A DNA stretch of 64,000 bases, taken from contig NZ_MDET01000058.1 of assembly GCF_002075885.1 (NCBI RefSeq), forward strand, positions 62,001-126,000, given 5' to 3'. Both the position numbers and the translations under genes were made by a program. Below, piece by piece: positions 63,572 to 64,000 of this stretch. Origin of the DNA: Manganibacter manganicus (lineage in GTDB: Bacteria; Pseudomonadota; Alphaproteobacteria; Rhizobiales; Rhizobiaceae). Position 1 is the stretch's first letter, and every line of letters starts with the position of its first letter. The notes below the pieces were generated by a model, which was given only the letters and a program-made list of their open reading frames with translations, made no database searches and had not been told where the DNA came from.

Positions 63572-64000
63572 TCAATCCAGCGGAATCGGCGCATATTTGC
63601 CGTCGTGCCACTGGTTGATGTCGTAGCTGGCGTTTTTCAGGTCGCCCTTTTCGTCGAAGACGACATCGCCGACGACGGTCTGGATCGGCTTTCCGTCCTT
63701 GAGCGCGGCGGCCACCTTTTGCGGATCGTCGCTGCCGGCCCGCTCGATGCCCTGAGCGAAGGCCTGGATGGTAGCATAGGAAAACAGGGTAAAACCTTCC
63801 GGCGTGAAGCCGCCGGCCTTGATCTTTTCAACCGCCTCCTTGGCTTCCGGCCGCGCCTGCGGGTCGGACGGGAACACAAACATGGTGCCCTCGCCGGCCG
63901 GCCCCGCGACCTGCCAGAACTCGGGCGAGGCAATGGAATCGGGCATGATGAGTTGGAACTTGAAGCCCTGCTCGGCGGCCTGGCGCATGATCAGCCCGGC
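63572..64000 (-). CDS. branched-chain amino acid ABC transporter binding protein (3' part)
   Basis: The open frame runs off the right edge. The visible ~142 C-terminal residues (FKFQLIMPDSIASPEFWQVAG, EGFTLFSYATIQAFAQGIERAG, VVGDVVFDEKGDLKNASYDINQW) belong to the type I periplasmic binding fold of LivJ-like proteins. Ligand and start are not visible. Confidence 0.88.
   Translation of the reverse strand, partial: AGLIMRQAAEQGFKFQLIMPDSIASPEFWQVAGPAGEGTMFVFPSDPQARPEAKEAVEKIKAGGFTPEGFTLFSYATIQAFAQGIERAGSDDPQKVAAALKDGKPIQTVVGDVVFDEKGDLKNASYDINQWHDGKYAPIPLD

Overview
The window looks like a chromosomal segment of a GC-rich alphaproteobacterium of the order Rhizobiales, most like the Mesorhizobium/Pseudaminobacter/Aminobacter group. 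The evidence is the block of DUF2062, acpS, lepB, rnc, era, recO, pyrE and rsh genes in rhizobial order, a pair of Omp2-type porins arranged like the Brucella omp2 locus, RimK-like (RLAN) ATP-grasp and GNAT/C39 genes, rhizobial hypothetical proteins and short intergenic palindromic repeats. The genus is an inference from remembered family patterns; no search was run.

Layout. 1-1.8 kb: three small conserved hypothetical genes. 1.8-2.95 kb: gene-free, packed with repeats (a 172-bp tandem duplication, a hairpin, and one copy of a ~400-bp element whose inverted partner lies at 45.5-45.9 kb). 2.9-5.9 kb: dihydroorotase, the YgfZ-type protein and an HD hydrolase. 5.9-8.4 kb: a two-gene overlapping operon coding a GNAT/C39-peptidase fusion and an RLAN/ATP-grasp ligase, a predicted but uncharacterised peptide- or amide-forming system. 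8.6-18.6 kb, minus strand: a DUF2339 membrane protein, then the core block recO-era-rnc-lepB-acpS-DUF2062-pyrE-rsh.

18.9-32 kb: a complete Sox cluster for periplasmic thiosulfate oxidation. soxV-W-X-Y-Z-A-B-C-D is on the minus strand, soxS-R-T diverges from it, and a second soxT-like transporter, a SoxH-like metallo-hydrolase, a DsrE-like protein and a DUF302 protein sit at the edges. 32-43.3 kb: a uronate/sugar-acid module with a GntR regulator, glucuronate isomerase, a mannonate/fructuronate-type dehydrogenase, an ABC importer with two paralogous binding proteins and two Gfo/Idh/MocA oxidoreductases. rpoZ follows at 43.4 kb. rpoZ and rsh are normally neighbours in Rhizobiales, so the ~25 kb between them (Sox plus uronate modules) is best read as an insertion into the core block.

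43.4-49.9 kb: the core block resumes with rpoZ, a NYN nuclease-like gene, a family-5-type uracil-DNA glycosylase, smpB, dapA and a soluble lytic transglycosylase. 49.9-54.7 kb: an orphan tyrosine recombinase and a porin gene lie between two nearly identical 127-bp repeats, followed by tRNA-Ser(GCT) and a second, divergently oriented porin. 54.8-62.7 kb: an aminotransferase, a glucoamylase-like protein and a leucine/isovalerate catabolic set (ivd, mccB, mccA) interrupted by a hicAB toxin-antitoxin pair. The window ends with an alpha/beta hydrolase and the 3' part of a branched-chain amino acid ABC binding-protein gene.

Regulation visible in the sequence: an AT-rich motif (ATAT-N4-AAAATCATAT or a close relative) sits in three sox intergenic regions and is a good candidate operator for SoxR, whose Cys42/Cys108 pair resembles the persulfide sensors SqrR/BigR. 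An identical TAATATATTA palindrome lies at three promoters of the uronate module and is a good candidate operator for its GntR protein.
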